A stretch of 64,000 nucleotides of DNA, taken from Angiostrongylus vasorum. Its lineage: Eukaryota > Nematoda > Chromadorea > Rhabditida > Metastrongylidae. Below the pieces are notes generated by a model. That model searched no databases, was not told where the DNA came from, and saw only the letters and a program-made list of their open reading frames with translations. The position numbers and the translations under genes were made by a program. The stretch spans positions 784,943-848,942 of the forward strand of contig JADANN010000460.1 of NCBI GenBank assembly GCA_018806985.1, read 5' to 3'. Positions 26,350 through 38,701 of the stretch are shown piece after piece (position 1 is the stretch's first letter; each line of letters starts with the position of its first letter).

Positions 26350-26685
26350 TAGTTGATACATTTATTTATATGTTTTCGTGAAGTGATCTTGTTGAGGTGA
26401 TGTGAGGTTGGCATACATTTTCGTTTTCGTTGTTGGTATTGTTGTCGTTGTCGTCATTGTTTGTGTCCTTGGTCGATGGCTGACGTTTTGGCCATTTCGC
26501 CTTCCTCAGAGCCGTGCTGTTACAAGTGGGACTCGAAGTCGCCGACATGTCAGCCATCGGCCAACAGCACTAAGTACAACGGCAACGACGACAACAAAAA
26601 CAACGACAACGGAAATTTATACCAACCTCGCATCAGATCAACAAGATCAGTTCATGAGAACATATAAATAAATATGTCAACGAAG
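26350..26685. mobile_element. Family E foldback element, both arms
   Basis: Long imperfect palindrome. Outer ends are ATACATTTATTTATATG and its complement CATATAAATAAATATGTC. Inside lie GAGGTTGGCAT versus ACCAACCTCGCATC, CGTTGT-rich spacers, and GGTCGATGGCTGACG versus GTCAGCCATCGGCC around a short centre near 26525. No transposase frame is present, so it is non-autonomous. Confidence 0.75.
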
Positions 26686-29635
26686 TAAGGTGATAGTATC
26701 AGAATTTCCAACTATATATATTTGCTTACAGCGTACGAATTACAGTTTGCAACATACATCTGCAATGTAGATATATGTTTTACATCAGATAATTTAGCAG
26801 TGATAACTAGTAACGACGAAAGTAGTGACAATAACGTCACGTACTTCCCGCCTACAATTAAAGTCAACACAGACCGCTCAAAGATCGTTCTTACCTACCC
26901 GAAGACAGTTATATTCTTGATTTAAAAATTAAAATTCTTGGCTGTAATGAATAATCCTCACATAGACGATAGCACCTGTCGTGCGCACGTTCTTTGAATT
27001 CTACGGAAAGATTCTAAACAAGTGCTTTTTTATAATTGATGCATCTAGTGCTATACCTTTTGAAACTGCTTCAGCCATTTCCGATCGCGCTGCTGTATAA
27101 TTGAATTATGGCATCCCACATATCATCTCCATCTTTTCGAACTACTTTTGCCGCATTCTTCAACTAAATGAGCAGTCGACTGTGTCCAAGTACTCCCGTG
27201 CCTACCATGACACAAGAAGACGTCCATGTTGATGTGATTCTGGTGAAGTCCAATTTGCACGCGCTTCTTATACATTCTCCATGCGTTCAGCGGGTGCGTT
27301 TGAATGATCAGTTGGAAGAAGAGATATGTGTATCTGAAGTATGGGTGAAAAAAATGTGTCCGAAGTTTGAAGAAATAGTAATATACGTCCCATTTGTCAG
27401 TCTACCTGACAAACGGACGGTAAAACCCCATCTGATCGCGCCCGCGAAATACTTCCACTGGTTGTAGCTTTAAATTTCTTCCGGTTTTGATTAGTAAGAG
27501 GAAAGGCGCGTCGTGAACTGTGAGCGGCACAACAATCTCCTTCACCTTGTCTTTTCGTTGCAGTACCATTACCACGCTCCAATTCTGTTGAGCTACCTAC
27601 TCTCCACTCTTCGCCTCCGTTAACAGCTAACTTCCAAACACCAGTCGTAAAATATCATAAAAATCCCTCGGTTGCGTGCACCAACCCTTCACATCCCCAC
27701 TTTCTTCATCATTACTTACAGTGAGAAGACGATCGGGAGCATGAGGTGAAGGCGTCATCACCTCAAGTCGATGGTAGTAAATTTTTTTGACCACCAAAGT
27801 TGATCTTGAACGACAAGGAAGAAAATTTGAAATGAGGGGCAAAGTCGACGGGAGTATTAAAGAAGTGGATGGGAAGGAGCGAAAGGATGCCTGAAGATCG
27901 AAGTGATGAAAGAAGTATAGGATGGCCGTAACCTCACCAAGAAGAGCCTTATATGCCTTTCTAAAGAATAATTCTCAGGTTTGACAGAACGCTGATCCTG
28001 GTTTCCAAGATAAAATTTATAGAGAGCTCCAACGATTCAGTGACGTTGCCAGTTTTCGCGCTCGTTGATCGATCTTTATTTGCAATTCAGCATACTCAAA
28101 TTCAATCCCCCTTTTCACAACCAAATCTCACCTCATAATAAACTTTGCGAACTGAAATGAGAGTTACCGAAATATAGAAATTTTTCCCATTATCATACAA
28201 ATTTCCTTATTTGAGGGCAATAAAGGCTGGACTTTTTTTAACAGGTTTAATTTTTAAATAAATCTGAAATGACTTAGAAAAGCTATCACTTTTCCATTAG
28301 TGTGATGAAGCGAAGTCTCTTCTACAACGTGTCAGGTTATAAACTTCATGAATACTCTGGTTACCAAAGTTTGTCGGGAGTTATCTTAAATAAGTCGTTA
28401 TCCTTACGCAAGGCATACAAGGTCACCAATTTTCATAATGAATCATGATGATCAAAATGATTAGTTATAAGAAATATCGAAATGTATTCAGGAGCAAAAT
28501 CTCTTCGAATTCTCAGAGCAGTAAATATTTGCCAGGTGAGGTGTAGTAAAGTGTAGCAGGTAGTAACAACTTTTTTCATGTAGGTGATAAAGCAAAACCT
28601 TCACTATAACGTCAGGATGTTTTAAAGCCCATAAGCCCTCTTGTTGTCGAAAATTCATCCTTCATCACTCAAAAAACCAGAATTTTGCATGGCTGCATCG
28701 CGGACAAGTTCACAGCTTTCTTTGGCCCACGCGAAACCAACGCTGGTTGTGTATGTGTTAATTCTCCCTGGAACGCCGAGATGTCTCTGCTACCGTTTTC
28801 TCACTTTGTCACAACGTGATGTTGGGCATTTGTGAGTTGAAAAGAAGTTCTCTACTTTGCGAGTTGGATTTTTCGAATGCGACAGAGATTCATGTGACGA
28901 CAACAGATTCTACCACTATTCGAGCGAGTGGTTGTGAGGGATATGACAAAAGTCTGCGAAGCGCGCTCAGTTTTTTGCCTGGTCCTGTTCATTCACTTTA
29001 GCGTCTGGCTAATCTGCCGAATATAAGGCGTGCAAAAATTGAAGATGCGAAATTGTTAGAATGCGAGTCGTGCCAGGCTAATTGGCTTGATAGTTGCTTG
29101 CATGTTTTTTAGGCAAAATTACTGCGAACTACCGTCTTACTTCTCCGAGCCTCTCTGACTTTTGTAGGCACGTTGGTGAACCTGATTTCACACATGATAA
29201 ATACTACGTACAGGTCAGTCTGTTCTTGTTCACCTCTACTGGATTGGGGAATTTCTTGTTAGCCGTCACGACATGCCAAATAGACGAAAAGTTCGTTAGC
29301 TCAATTGGTCTAACTCATGGCTGGTGAAGATTCCAATGGTATCATTACTTGTAAAAAGCAATAATTATGAAGTGTTCTGATTTTTCATCCTAGGTCTTAA
29401 ATTGCTCTTAATCCAATATAATTTTAACCCAAAGTGATGCTTACTAGACTGTTACATTTGGATACATAGTAAGTTTTTCCCACTCGTAACCAAATTTTAG
29501 GATCAAAACGCGGCTTGTAGGCATCAACGTTGAGCCGAGATGAGAAAACTGGCTTGCGCATAATCCATACTTGCGCTTCTCTTCTGTGGGAACTATGTCC
29601 AGAATAGTTCCTATTTTCTATGCTGTTATATGTTT

Positions 29636-29637
<2 letters not shown>
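26686..29637. other. No gene recognised; several mid-size frames
   Basis: A plus frame at 27168-27467 (99 codons, acidic and hydrophobic mix) and frames at 28641-28835, 28816-29001 and 29094-29327 are protein-like in composition. None shows a recognisable domain or a consistent splice chain. I list them as unresolved rather than as genes. Confidence 0.35.

Positions 29638-29731
<94 letters not shown>
29638..29731. repeat. (TA)n microsatellite
   Basis: About 94 bases of TA dinucleotide with one phase slip near 29697. The plus frame across it is an artefact. Confidence 0.95.
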
Positions 29732-29734
<3 letters not shown>

Positions 29735-30119
29735 CCATGGTTACTGGTAGCCACATTTGTCTTTACACTCTTTGCAAACCACTTTCTGCTGAACATTCTG
29801 TAGAAACTTTTGAATCGCTATCTGATGAGCTTTATTGTATTACAGCTCCTCATATACTGTCTTATCCAACGTACTTTTCCCTATGTACCATTTCTTGGTT
29901 GAAAACAGCTCTATCCGATTGTACCAACTGAGAAACATTCTAGAAACTCGCCTTGAGTATTACCTCTAGTTTCTTCTGTCAAGACTCTAAACATTACAGA
30001 GCGATTATAATTAGCGTTATGAGTCATCCCAACCAGCATTTCATTATTTCGCCCTGTTTCACTTATCTCGCTTGCCCGGTTAATTTGCCCAACTAATTTT
30101 CCTTACCCCTCTGCATATC
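29732..30119. other. No gene seen
   Basis: Short intergenic stretch. The frame continuing out of the TA repeat to 29931 has no family resemblance. Confidence 0.4.
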
Positions 30120-30232
30120 GTGAGATTAACTCAAAAGACCGACTTTCTACAAACAACGGTATATGTTCTATGAACTGATCTTTTTGAGCTGATGCGAGGT
30201 TGGTATAGTTGCCGTTGTTGTTGTCGTTGTCG

Positions 30233-30284
<52 letters not shown>

Positions 30285-30366
30285 CGTTGTTGTTTGTCGA
30301 TGGCTGATGTTTCGGCGATTTTCCCTTCTTTGGAGCCGCGCTGTTTCGAGTGGGACTCCCAACCGT
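30120..30366 (+). mobile_element. Family E half-element with (TTG)n
   Basis: Contains AACTCAAAAGACCGACTTTC, GAGCTGATGCGAGGTTGG, a TTG repeat (about 30205-30295), then CGATGGCTGATGTTTCGGCG and GAGCCGCGCTGTTTCGAG. It is one arm only. The first motif also flanks the complete element at 36.8 kb (36755-36775). Confidence 0.75.
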
Positions 30367-31436
30367 AACAGTATGGTCAGATTGTCAACATTGTATTGTT
30401 ACTACTTCTATAAACACTTAAAAGCTAAGCCTGAGATTGTCCTCTGTGGCAAAATCAAGAAGTCCAACGTGGCCAACTCATACAAAGTCGAACATTTTAC
30501 TTCGAGCTTGTAATTATTCGGTGCCGAAGGCTGATCCGAAGACCTGTATTCCACTAATCACCTAATACGTCTTCAACGGAACTCAAATACTTAGGGTTTC
30601 CAGTAAGTTTTCTTTTCGAAGGCTATGTATTTCAAATAAATTGATATTTTGATGGCAATGATCCTCTTTGCACACAGATGCAAAGTGTTTCGAATTTGTT
30701 GCTAACAAAAAGTGGGGACGATTGGGTTCGACTTATTCAATCTCATCTCCAAGAAGTACAGAACGTTGGGCTCCATAATATGGTATGATAACGATTATTT
30801 CTAAAGATACGTAGATTTCTCTTAAAATGTCTATGAACAAATTCGCGACCATAACAGTCACATGAAATCCGTATATGGCAGAAATAATTTGACCATTACC
30901 ATTTAAATAAGCATATTTCACTTCTTAAGAAACTTTACCAGCTGCAATAATAAGTTTAAGATCTAAAGATCTTTGTCAAACTTGTACATCTTCCTATTCA
31001 ACGATGATGGAACGCTGGTTTTCTTAGTCCACAAAACTTCTTCTTTTGTTAACGCTTGTATTTCGAGAAACAATTTAATCGAACAGCAAAGACTGGTTCC
31101 AGCAGAACACAGTGATGCTATGGATTGTATTGCTTGCTTTGAAGTTCTAAACTTAAAAGTTGTGCTGGTAACTTTGCAGGACATTTATTAGAGATTGTCC
31201 ATAATCTTCAAAGCAATATTTCTTCTATAAGTGTGTCAAGGGGTTAAAATATCAAATGTTCTAATTATCTAAAAGTTGCTGACAGCTTTCCCAAACCTAC
31301 TCTAAATAGCATTTCTAGGAAGTAGTACTGCTAGGAAAGTATTCTGAGCAAAACCTTTACAATTTCATCAAGACATTGTGAAAATATGCGCTAGGAAGAT
31401 GCATTTTTCTGAAAAACTACTCTGCACACTTTCCAT
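30367..31436. other. No gene recognised
   Basis: Intergenic. A plus frame at 30973-31191 (72 codons, hydrophobic patches) overlaps an equally long minus frame, and no gene model follows from either. Confidence 0.4.
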
Positions 31437-31811
31437 TGGTTTACCGCCTCATCGTGGCCGGGAGGTGTTCCAGGGTGTCGGGCTGCGATGTAGAACAAGG
31501 GGATTCATACGGCACGGTCTCCCATGTTGAGGAGTCCGGTGTTTCCGTCACGAAGTCCACCTAAGAGTAAACCAATACCAGTATCCATCACCGTCCTGGT
31601 ATCAAATTGGTCGCATAGTGGCAAACCTACCTCTGGTCCACAAGGGCGGCGACTGCCTGTGGTGGTGGCGACCTGGGGCAGACTTTGGCCAGGCTGACCT
31701 AAGGATTTCAGGGAACCACAATGGCTAGACCAACGAAACTCCGAAAAGACGGAAATTATGCTGGGGCCTGTACAACCAGTGAAGACAGGCCATCCAGGTA
31801 TCCAAGTAAGT
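31437..31811 (+). mobile_element. Family A with intact mini-frame
   Basis: Full-length plus copy. Near its 3' end an ATG at about 31721 opens a frame MARPTKLRKD followed by NYAGACTTSEDRPSRYPSK. The first part matches the start of the RTE ORF (MTKPAKFR at about 41630 on minus) and the second its C-terminus (GIYAGVRT near 45960 on minus). This is consistent with an in-frame internal deletion of the LINE. Confidence 0.8.
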
Positions 31812-32663
31812 ACTCTACACAAAGAAGAATGCGCTTTCTACAAATGCTTATTCCTCCTACATACTACAAATACTTCCATTTAAGTTTCCGCTAGGTGACG
31901 TACATTGCAAAAAAGTTTTTTTTGAATCAAACTTTCAGAACATCGGCGAAAAAAAATGTGATGGGAATGTGTTCTTTTCCCGAGGACATAGTTTCCCCCA
32001 CAGATAAATGTGCACTTTGAGGACACGCAGCTTTATATATACTGCAAACACATTTACAGAAGTTCGTCGATGCTGTGCCATCTTTTTGTAACGATAAAGT
32101 ACCCCTCTAACCTATATACTTCACCATATAGACACCAAGAGATCCGTTGTGGAATTTAAGCACATGGGCTAACTCGTCCGAAACTACAACGTGGCATCAT
32201 TTCGTTAGTATAGCGCAATAAGGAAACTTTTCCGTGGATTAGTACCGGTATGAAATCGGTGTTCGACAAGCTATCCAATGACTATAAAAAGTCTGACAGA
32301 AAAACTCTCCGAGGCTAAACAGATTAGCAAAAAAGTGCGCATTGAAATCAAGATGTACGGTCAGAAACGTACAGCAGCGTACATAATGAAGTCGATGCGT
32401 CAAGTGCATGGTCGTGGAAGGGTTAACAAAAAACGATAACGCAGCACCGAGAAATAAGCGTCGTGGCCGGTGTTAATTGACACGGCACTGAAGAGGCGCG
32501 GACGAGTTTAGCTGCCTCTGTAGCCGACGAAAGTGCGATTCCGCTGGACATCTCACACTACGAAGGTTCATCATCGGATGGGCGTAGTGGTGTGATTTTC
32601 CGCCGCTTTTTCATCGCGATTATTTGGTACCTTATGGTTTACTTACTTAGCACTATTCACTTA
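31812..32663. other. Upstream of the CBP-like pseudogene; no exon identified
   Basis: I looked for the TAZ1 domain expected upstream of the KIX exon and did not find it. Frames around 32350-32440 and 32500-32620 look partly protein-like but cannot be aligned to CBP from memory. Confidence 0.35.
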
Positions 32664-32928
32664 GGGAGACGTGAGTCAGCGCCTTGGTGCTGGTTCGTTT
32701 GGAGCCCCCGGAGGCCCTCGGGGAAGGCTGTGTGGGCTCAGGAGGCCCGAAGTCACTAAGTACTGCGGCCCAGTCTGGTTCACCACCTCCAGCACCAAAT
32801 GCGCAAGAGGCCGCTGCTACGACTGCGTCTAGTGGTTCTCCAGCTACCATTTGTTTTGCTCCTGGTGGTCCACCTAGTGGTCCGATGTTGGCTGCTGCAG
32901 GACTTAACGACAGTGATGCTGCAATAAA
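32664..32928 (+). pseudogene. Possible CBP linker exon, Ala/Gly/Pro/Ser-rich
   Basis: Open frame with GGPKSLSTAAQSGSPPPAP and later SGPMLAAAGLNDSDAAIK, ending at a GTGAGT donor (32929). The composition fits the disordered linker between TAZ1 and KIX in CBP, and the position is right, but low-complexity linkers cannot be aligned reliably. It is GC-rich compared with its surroundings. An equally open minus-strand frame (32653-33159) is considered a shadow. Confidence 0.45.
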
Positions 32929-33896
32929 GTGAGTAGCTGAACACTTATTACATTTCTTCAATCTTTGGACGTATTTTTTGTGCAGGTTAAAATCAGTAGA
33001 GTTAACTCTACTGCTATTGGCTATTTGTTTCCAAACGCAGTTCCAAATTATTCTTTGCTTTTTGGCTGTGTAGAGTGGGCCCTTATTGCAGTCGTGATTT
33101 TCCGGGTAGAAATGATTTCTTTTTAACGCATTTGGAGACATTGTCGTCAAAAACATCATATCGACAGTTCAGGCTGGAATTACTTAAACGGTACAAGCTT
33201 ATCTCAATTTACGATTTAGTGAACCGTTCCGTTCGCCGAACTCCCGAACTAGCATTCTGGGCCCTGATCCGTGGGAGCAACTCAGAGTTATCCACATCAT
33301 GGTGCCATTTCTTGTACCTCTGATGACTTTTGTACCATCAGCTTGCCAGCACGTGAACTTCCAAGCTATGCAAAGGTGATTTTTGAATACATTTCTACTT
33401 AAGCTTTCTAAAATCTCTGACGTTTCTCAAAAAACATACTTTATTGAAATCAGTTTCCATTCATAATTCAGTAGTTTTTGAGAGCTAAATTTTCTTGCTT
33501 AGTTCAGTAATTCTGTTGACACTAGTTCCTATCGAACGTAGAAAATGGTGGATTTTTTAAGTGACGGATTTAACGAAAGAATTCCCATAGGTTGTTTTTT
33601 ATAGCCGTATGTTGAATTTGGCTGTATAACATGACTGTGATCTTGGTACTTTTGCGGTACTGGAATTTTCCTCATCATTTTTATCATTTCATCGTCTCCT
33701 TGTCGCATTGTCATCACTGCAGCATGTACTACATTGCCAGCTTGTGGTTGAGTGTTGGTCCACTTGAATAGGGAGGGTTCTCGTGGTAAACCTTAAAGTA
33801 GGTTTTTCTTTGAGAGTGTCATAAGTTGGTAGTTCGTATCTGTGGTCACGAAATTTAGAGTGTCACATGCTCAAGAAGCGGTGACCCATAAAATAA

Positions 33897-34170
33897 AAAA
33901 AGGATAAAGTTGTCGACGTTGATCAATCCCTGAGGATGTGCTATGCATTCGACTTCACTAAGCATCGTTTGGAAGTCTTTGAATGCATATCTTGCTTTTA
34001 CATTGACTCGCGGTGACCTACCGATGTATCAAGTCAATGCTGCTATCCTCCCAGAGAAGTCTGGTACCAATTTGCCCATTTCGGAGAGTTGGAGGGCTTG
34101 GTGGGGCTGGGGATGGGTATAGATGTGTATTGCAGGGCGCCTCCAACCACTACGTTACACGAGCCCCCTT
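33897..34170 (-). mobile_element. Family C SINE just upstream of the KIX exon
   Basis: Minus-oriented family C copy beginning AAGTTGTCGACGTTGATC and ending at the reverse complement of the A-box-like head near 34140-34165. It lies about 25 bases before the KIX exon, so it sits within the preceding intron. Confidence 0.75.
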
Positions 34171-34194
34171 ACTTACCGATATATTTTATTCAAG

Positions 34195-34365
34195 GAATGG
34201 CATGAGCAGAGCACTCGTGACTTTCGTGATCGTCTTGTAGAGATTCCGGTTAAGGTGATACTTCCATCAATGGATCCGATCGCCATCAACGAGCGACAGA
34301 TTCTTGAGGTCGTCAGTAATGCTCGAGAAGTCGAAATGGCGATGTTCGAGTTAGCTAACGATCGA
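34195..34365 (+). pseudogene. KIX-domain exon, still open
   Basis: Translation starts EWHEQSTRDFRDRLVE and continues with VKVILPSMDPIAINERQ and NAREVEMAMFELANDR. This aligns along its length with the KIX domain of CBP (EWH...TQDLR.HLV...IFP..DP.A......YARKVE..M.E.A..R), which binds phosphorylated activators such as CREB. No stop or frameshift interrupts the exon. It ends at a GT donor at the position expected just before the DEYYHLLAE part of the domain, which I could not find. Confidence 0.85.
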
Positions 34366-34493
34366 GTGATTTGCGAAAGTGGCACATCTTTTTTGGTTTG
34401 CCTTTAAGCTGCATGTGCATGGAATTGATGAAATAATTCCTTGATATCTGAATAACCAATATTAGAAAGAATAGAGCCGGACTCACCTCCCAA

Positions 34494-34810
34494 CAGTTTA
34501 CCGCCTCATCGTGGCTGAGAGGTGTTCCTGGATGTCGGACTGCTGTGTACAGCGGTGGGATTCGTCCTCCCGGCAGGGTCTCCCAAGCTGAGATGGAGTC
34601 CGGCGTTTCCATTAGGAAGACCAGCTAAAAGTAAAGCAATACCAGGATACACCCCACCGTTGGGACTGCTTTTGTTGGTGAAGACTTGGGCCAGACTTTG
34701 GCCAGGCTGACCTCGAAATTCCAGGGAACCACAATGGCTTAACTAGCAAATCTCCAAGGGAGATCTTGCTGGAGTCCCTCGCAAACAGTGAGGACGGGCT
34801 ATTCAAGTGT
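34494..34810 (+). mobile_element. Family A copy with internal loss
   Basis: Plus-oriented family A within the intron after the KIX exon. It starts CAGTTTACCGCCTCATCG and ends GGACGGGCTATTCAAG. It is shorter than other copies because of a deletion around 34655-34670. Confidence 0.75.
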
Positions 34811-35566
34811 CATGTTCAGGACTCAGCAGGCTTTTTCATTTATTTCTTCGATAAACATTTCTTATTCAACATTTTTTCGACGTCGACTCGAAACACGCAT
34901 GCGACGAGGTTTCCAGATGCTCACAATAGGCATTAGTCCTTTCTTGTATATCGGAGAATTTGCAAATCCTGACAAGGGTCGGCAAAGAGTTCATGATGAG
35001 GTGATGGAACATTGCAGACGATCAGTTTATTGGAATTGGAGAAGTGGTTGTTTGTTGTTCAAAAATTGAAGCAGCTAAGTAACGAAAATGGTGTTGGGAA
35101 ATACATCGCTCAGTGGGAAAGCTCTGCTGTGTCCAAAGTTTTCCACAATGTGTAGATTACTGGCGTAAAACATTCTGCAACATTTTTACTATTTTACCAA
35201 CCATTCCAGGACACTTTTATTTCTTTGAATTGTAGCGCTGTTATTGTTACGGAAGGGGTATTACCACCTGCTTGTCCAGAACATATACCAGATTCAGAAA
35301 AACCATCAGTCCAATGGGAATCTCTGACACCGAGCTGATGGAGGGGCTGAGGCTACTGCCGGTGGTAGTGGAGCTAAACAGACACCTTCTGTTGAAAAAA
35401 CATGCATACGGCTCGGTCACAGCAGAATCGGAGTAGCAATTTTTCAGAATGTAAGGGTCTAGAGATTTGATTGTTTTGTAGCATGATCAGTCTCAGTCGA
35501 GGGCCGGTTTTCGTATTCTTGCCTTATAAGTGTTTCATAATGCTCCATCACTATCAAAATTCGGCC

Positions 35567-35570
<4 letters not shown>

Positions 35571-35610
<40 letters not shown>
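35571..35610. repeat. (TA)n microsatellite
   Basis: About 40 bases of TA dinucleotide inside a pseudogene intron. Confidence 0.95.
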
Positions 35611-35613
<3 letters not shown>

Positions 35614-36566
35614 TCATATGTGGTGTGTTGTTTTTTTTAGGTGATGAGAAGAAGAGGATTATTTCGCGGTCGGTTCAATATCCGATTTAGACATGGATGT
35701 GCCGAATGCATTGAGTCGAACTGCGCGTTGAACTCCTCTCCGTTTTGGCAACAACCACGACCTGCTCATTCACCACAACCTTACGTCAAAAACGAAGCGC
35801 AGTGTGAACTGTACAGGGATCAGTGGAGGCGGTCGAGTGTAGGCGACGGCATCGGGGCGTCTGCGGCCCAATCCACAAAACCTAGGGCGATTCAGTGGAC
35901 AGCAGTGGAGCAGTAATAATGGAATAGCGGTTGGAATACTACTGATGAGTGTGACTACATCTTATTTTTTTCAAGGTACGGGCTGTCAATTGATTTCACC
36001 TCGGTTAACCTGTTTCAGTGTTTCAGTGGAGAACGGTTCACTTCGTGCTCTAACTACCAGTTGAAGTAAAAGCCTTTATAATTTTGCATTTTCAGATAGG
36101 AAGGCAAAAATTTCCTTCATTCTGCCAAGGTGAGGTTACGAATTTTTGCGGACCTGAAATGATTTTTTCGCTTTTTTTCGTGTAAGACACCAGAGAGATT
36201 GAAAAGAACGATTTCGGCAAAGAAGATGAGGTATTTATCCGAATTGCGTGTTCACTGTGAGACTTTTCGCTTGAAATTCTCCATAACGAATTCTACAAGA
36301 GCAACTTAAAAATGGGCTTAGAGCACTACAGCTTTGTCTTCTGTGCAGTTTTGTGATGTTCTCATCTGACGGTTATAACGAACCTAGTACCGTTGTGAAT
36401 TTGTTGGTAAACTAACCAAGTAGTGTATATAAGAGATTTTCGTGTCAGTTTATTTAAAGAAATTCTTTTTGTTCAGTTTTTTGCAGTCATGTGGCTATTA
36501 TGGTGTTTCATACAAGCCACCGTGAGGTTTAATACTTTTTTTTCGATATTTGGCCTTGAATTTTAG

Positions 36567-36717
36567 GTTAAAATGGGAGCAATGAACACTATCGACCTTA
36601 GCGGTCTAATTTCGCTCTATAGCTGTCTCATCAGCGAACGACCTGCCTTGGATTCTAGTTAAATCGGTTTCTGAAACGGGAGCGAGGTGCATAAAAACTG
36701 TACAAGGGTAAGTATTT
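36567..36717 (+). pseudogene. Probable bromodomain N-half exon, heavily decayed
   Basis: Bounded by a TTTTAG acceptor and a GTAAGT donor. In the frame starting at 36568 the fragments LKWEQ, then FRSIAVSSANDLPW and ILVKSV, then CIKTV fall where CBP bromodomains have WEHFRK..., PFR.PV, LNIPDY..IVK and DLKTI. Stops at 36583 and 36607 break it. The match is weak and rests on position and order. Confidence 0.45.
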
Positions 36718-36796
36718 GAGGGAAATTGTTTAGCTGTTTAAACACTTTGTGTAATAACTCAAAAGACCGACTTTCTATAAACCTCGGCGGAGATAG

Positions 36797-37121
36797 TTAA
36801 TATATTTATTTATATGGTCTTATAAACTGATCTTCTTTAGCTGATGCGAGGTTGCTATAGGTCTTCGTTGTCGTTGTCGTTGTTGTTGGTGTTGTTGGTC
36901 GATGGCTGACGTTTCAGCGATTTCGCCTTCCTCAGAGCCGTGATGTTACAAGTGGAACTTGTAGTCCCGTGTCGAACATCACGGCGCTGAGGAAGGCGAA
37001 ATCGCCGAAACGTCAGCCATCGACCAACAACACCAACGACAACGACAAAGGAGACCTGTACCAGCCTCGCATCAGCTAAAGAAGACCAGTTTATAAGATC
37101 GTATAAATAAATATGTCAACT
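36797..37121. mobile_element. Family E foldback element, complete
   Basis: A 325-base palindrome. The left arm TTTATTTATATGGTCTTATA...CTGATGCGAGGTTGC...GGTCGATGGCTGACG faces its complement on the right, ending CGTATAAATAAATATGTC. The centre is near 36957. Arms are about 150 bases and highly complementary. It carries no coding capacity. Confidence 0.8.
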
Positions 37122-37319
37122 TTGTGTAACAGGTTGTGCTTGTTGTGTAACTCTTACTGAGTAACGGAAATCACAGATTTATTGAAGAGGATGATTGGCA
37201 AATCGTCTCAGTTTATGAAGTGATCGGTAAAGCTTCCCAAATCTCAACTTTCCCTTGAGTCCTTTGTAAGCAGAGAATTTTTTGTTTTAGAAATCTACAA
37301 CTGTCTAGAATTATTTCAG

Positions 37320-37469
37320 TTGAGCGATATGTTAGCGACAGAAATGGACCAGGTTATGCAACACATGGGTTACTGATGTTCACGAAAGTTATCGTTTACA
37401 CTACTGATGCTGTTCTGTTACAGTGAATTGAGATGCACATTACCTCGAAGTCACCGTTATTGGGTGTAG
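37320..37469 (+). pseudogene. Bromodomain C-half and post-bromodomain exon
   Basis: After a TTTCAG acceptor the frame reads LSDMLATEMDQVMQHMGY, a stop (TGA, 37374), then CSRKLSFTLLMLFCYSELRC. This matches CBP's LSEVF..EM.PVMQ.LGYCC..KL.F.P..LFCYG, with the stop in place of one cysteine. A second stop (TAG, 37467) replaces the tyrosine of the YW(V)Y motif just before the donor. Confidence 0.85.
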
Positions 37470-37801
37470 GTTTCAATAACGAAGTTTTAATAAGCTATTT
37501 TTTACAGTTGTATAATTTGCTGTTATTTGACCGAGATCTACACCAAGACAGTTAAAACATGAGTTTGCTCTAACCCAAACACCGAATGCCATCTTCTAAA
37601 CGGTCATTGCTGTGGGAAATTATGAAAAGTCTTTCGAACAGGTCGTTGTGATATTTTTTTGTCATGCGTGAAATATTTGTAATGAGCTATTGCATTGTTA
37701 ACTGAGTAGTGGTGTCCTACACAAGGTTATCTGTGCGTTAATTGGTTTATTAAGTGCCCAATTGAGCGTACGACAAAAAGTAGTATAGGAAATTGTTTTA
37801 G

Positions 37802-38045
37802 GGTCCGAACACATTTCTCAGGATGACGAAACAGGATCGAAGCGCTACACATACTGTTTGGAGTGTTTCGATGCTTCCCATCGGAAGACATTTCACTTTC
37901 TGAGAGCCCAAACCACCAGTCAAATATGGCATCGAAAGAGAAATTTGTGCGGGTGAAGAGAAACGGCACTGACTATGAACCATTTGAAGTGTGCAAGTAC
38001 TGCCACAAGAAGTGGTATAGATTAAGTGCACTGCACGAGAAGAAG
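37802..38045 (+). pseudogene. RING/PHD region exon with a frameshift
   Basis: The frame gives GSKRYTYCLECFDASHR, then must shift near 37880 to SEDISLSESPNHQSNMASKE and onward to EVCKYCHKKWYRLSALHEKK. Nematode CBP has YTYC.KCFEALP.EGISLSENPN and ECGRKMHQICVLH in the same order. A GT donor follows at 38046. The shift within one exon is direct evidence of inactivation. Confidence 0.88.
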
Positions 38046-38701
38046 GTTTGTGTGATTGTGAATATAAAAGTTTTCTGAAGTACTTAGATGTTATGGCATA
38101 TTATCGGGTGTGTTGTTTGTGTGATATTGCTCACTCCAGTTAACTCGTAGGGAAAAACATTTGTGTCTGTTCTTCTAACGGTAGTTCGTCTCACGTTTGA
38201 CTCACTCATACCCGGTAGGTGGCTTGACCTTGATTTTACATCACTTAGTTATCTTTCTAAACTGTATATGGGGCTCGTCGCAAAGCTTCCACTGTTGTCA
38301 TAGCTTTCCTGTTTCAATAGTGCCGCATGGTAGAATTTTTGGATTCGTCGTTTGGTCACTGCTTCGTTTCAAAGCACTCGTCACACTTAACGTGGACGTT
38401 TTAAAGTATATGTGTAGGTTCCATGGGCAAGTGTGCTTCATTACTTTTATTTCGTTTTTTTTTCTTTATTTGCACCATTCCAAGGACTTCATGTGAGTCC
38501 TTGGTGGGTCTCAATTTACTGACGAGTGAATTTTTTTTCGGTATGTTTATTGGATGGTGTTTATCCATTGTCATTTGTTATACGACGTCCATGCAGCCTA
38601 GAGTCCTGTTGTTTTGTGGTATTTTCACCTATGGTTTATATTCTGACGAAGTCATGTTTGTAGATAGTCTTTTTTGTCAGACTTGTAATATCTCCATAAT
38701 A

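Noticed and set aside
29620..29931. 103-codon plus frame
   Set aside because: The first third is poly-Tyr/Ile from the TA microsatellite, and the remainder lacks support.
32240..32440. TAZ1 domain of the CBP-like gene
   Set aside because: A frame with MKSMRQVHGRGR was examined, but the Cys/His pattern required for TAZ1 is absent.
32653..33159. 168-codon minus frame, the longest in the window
   Set aside because: It is antisense to the GC-rich linker exon of the CBP-like pseudogene and extends through its intron without splice support or recognisable domains.
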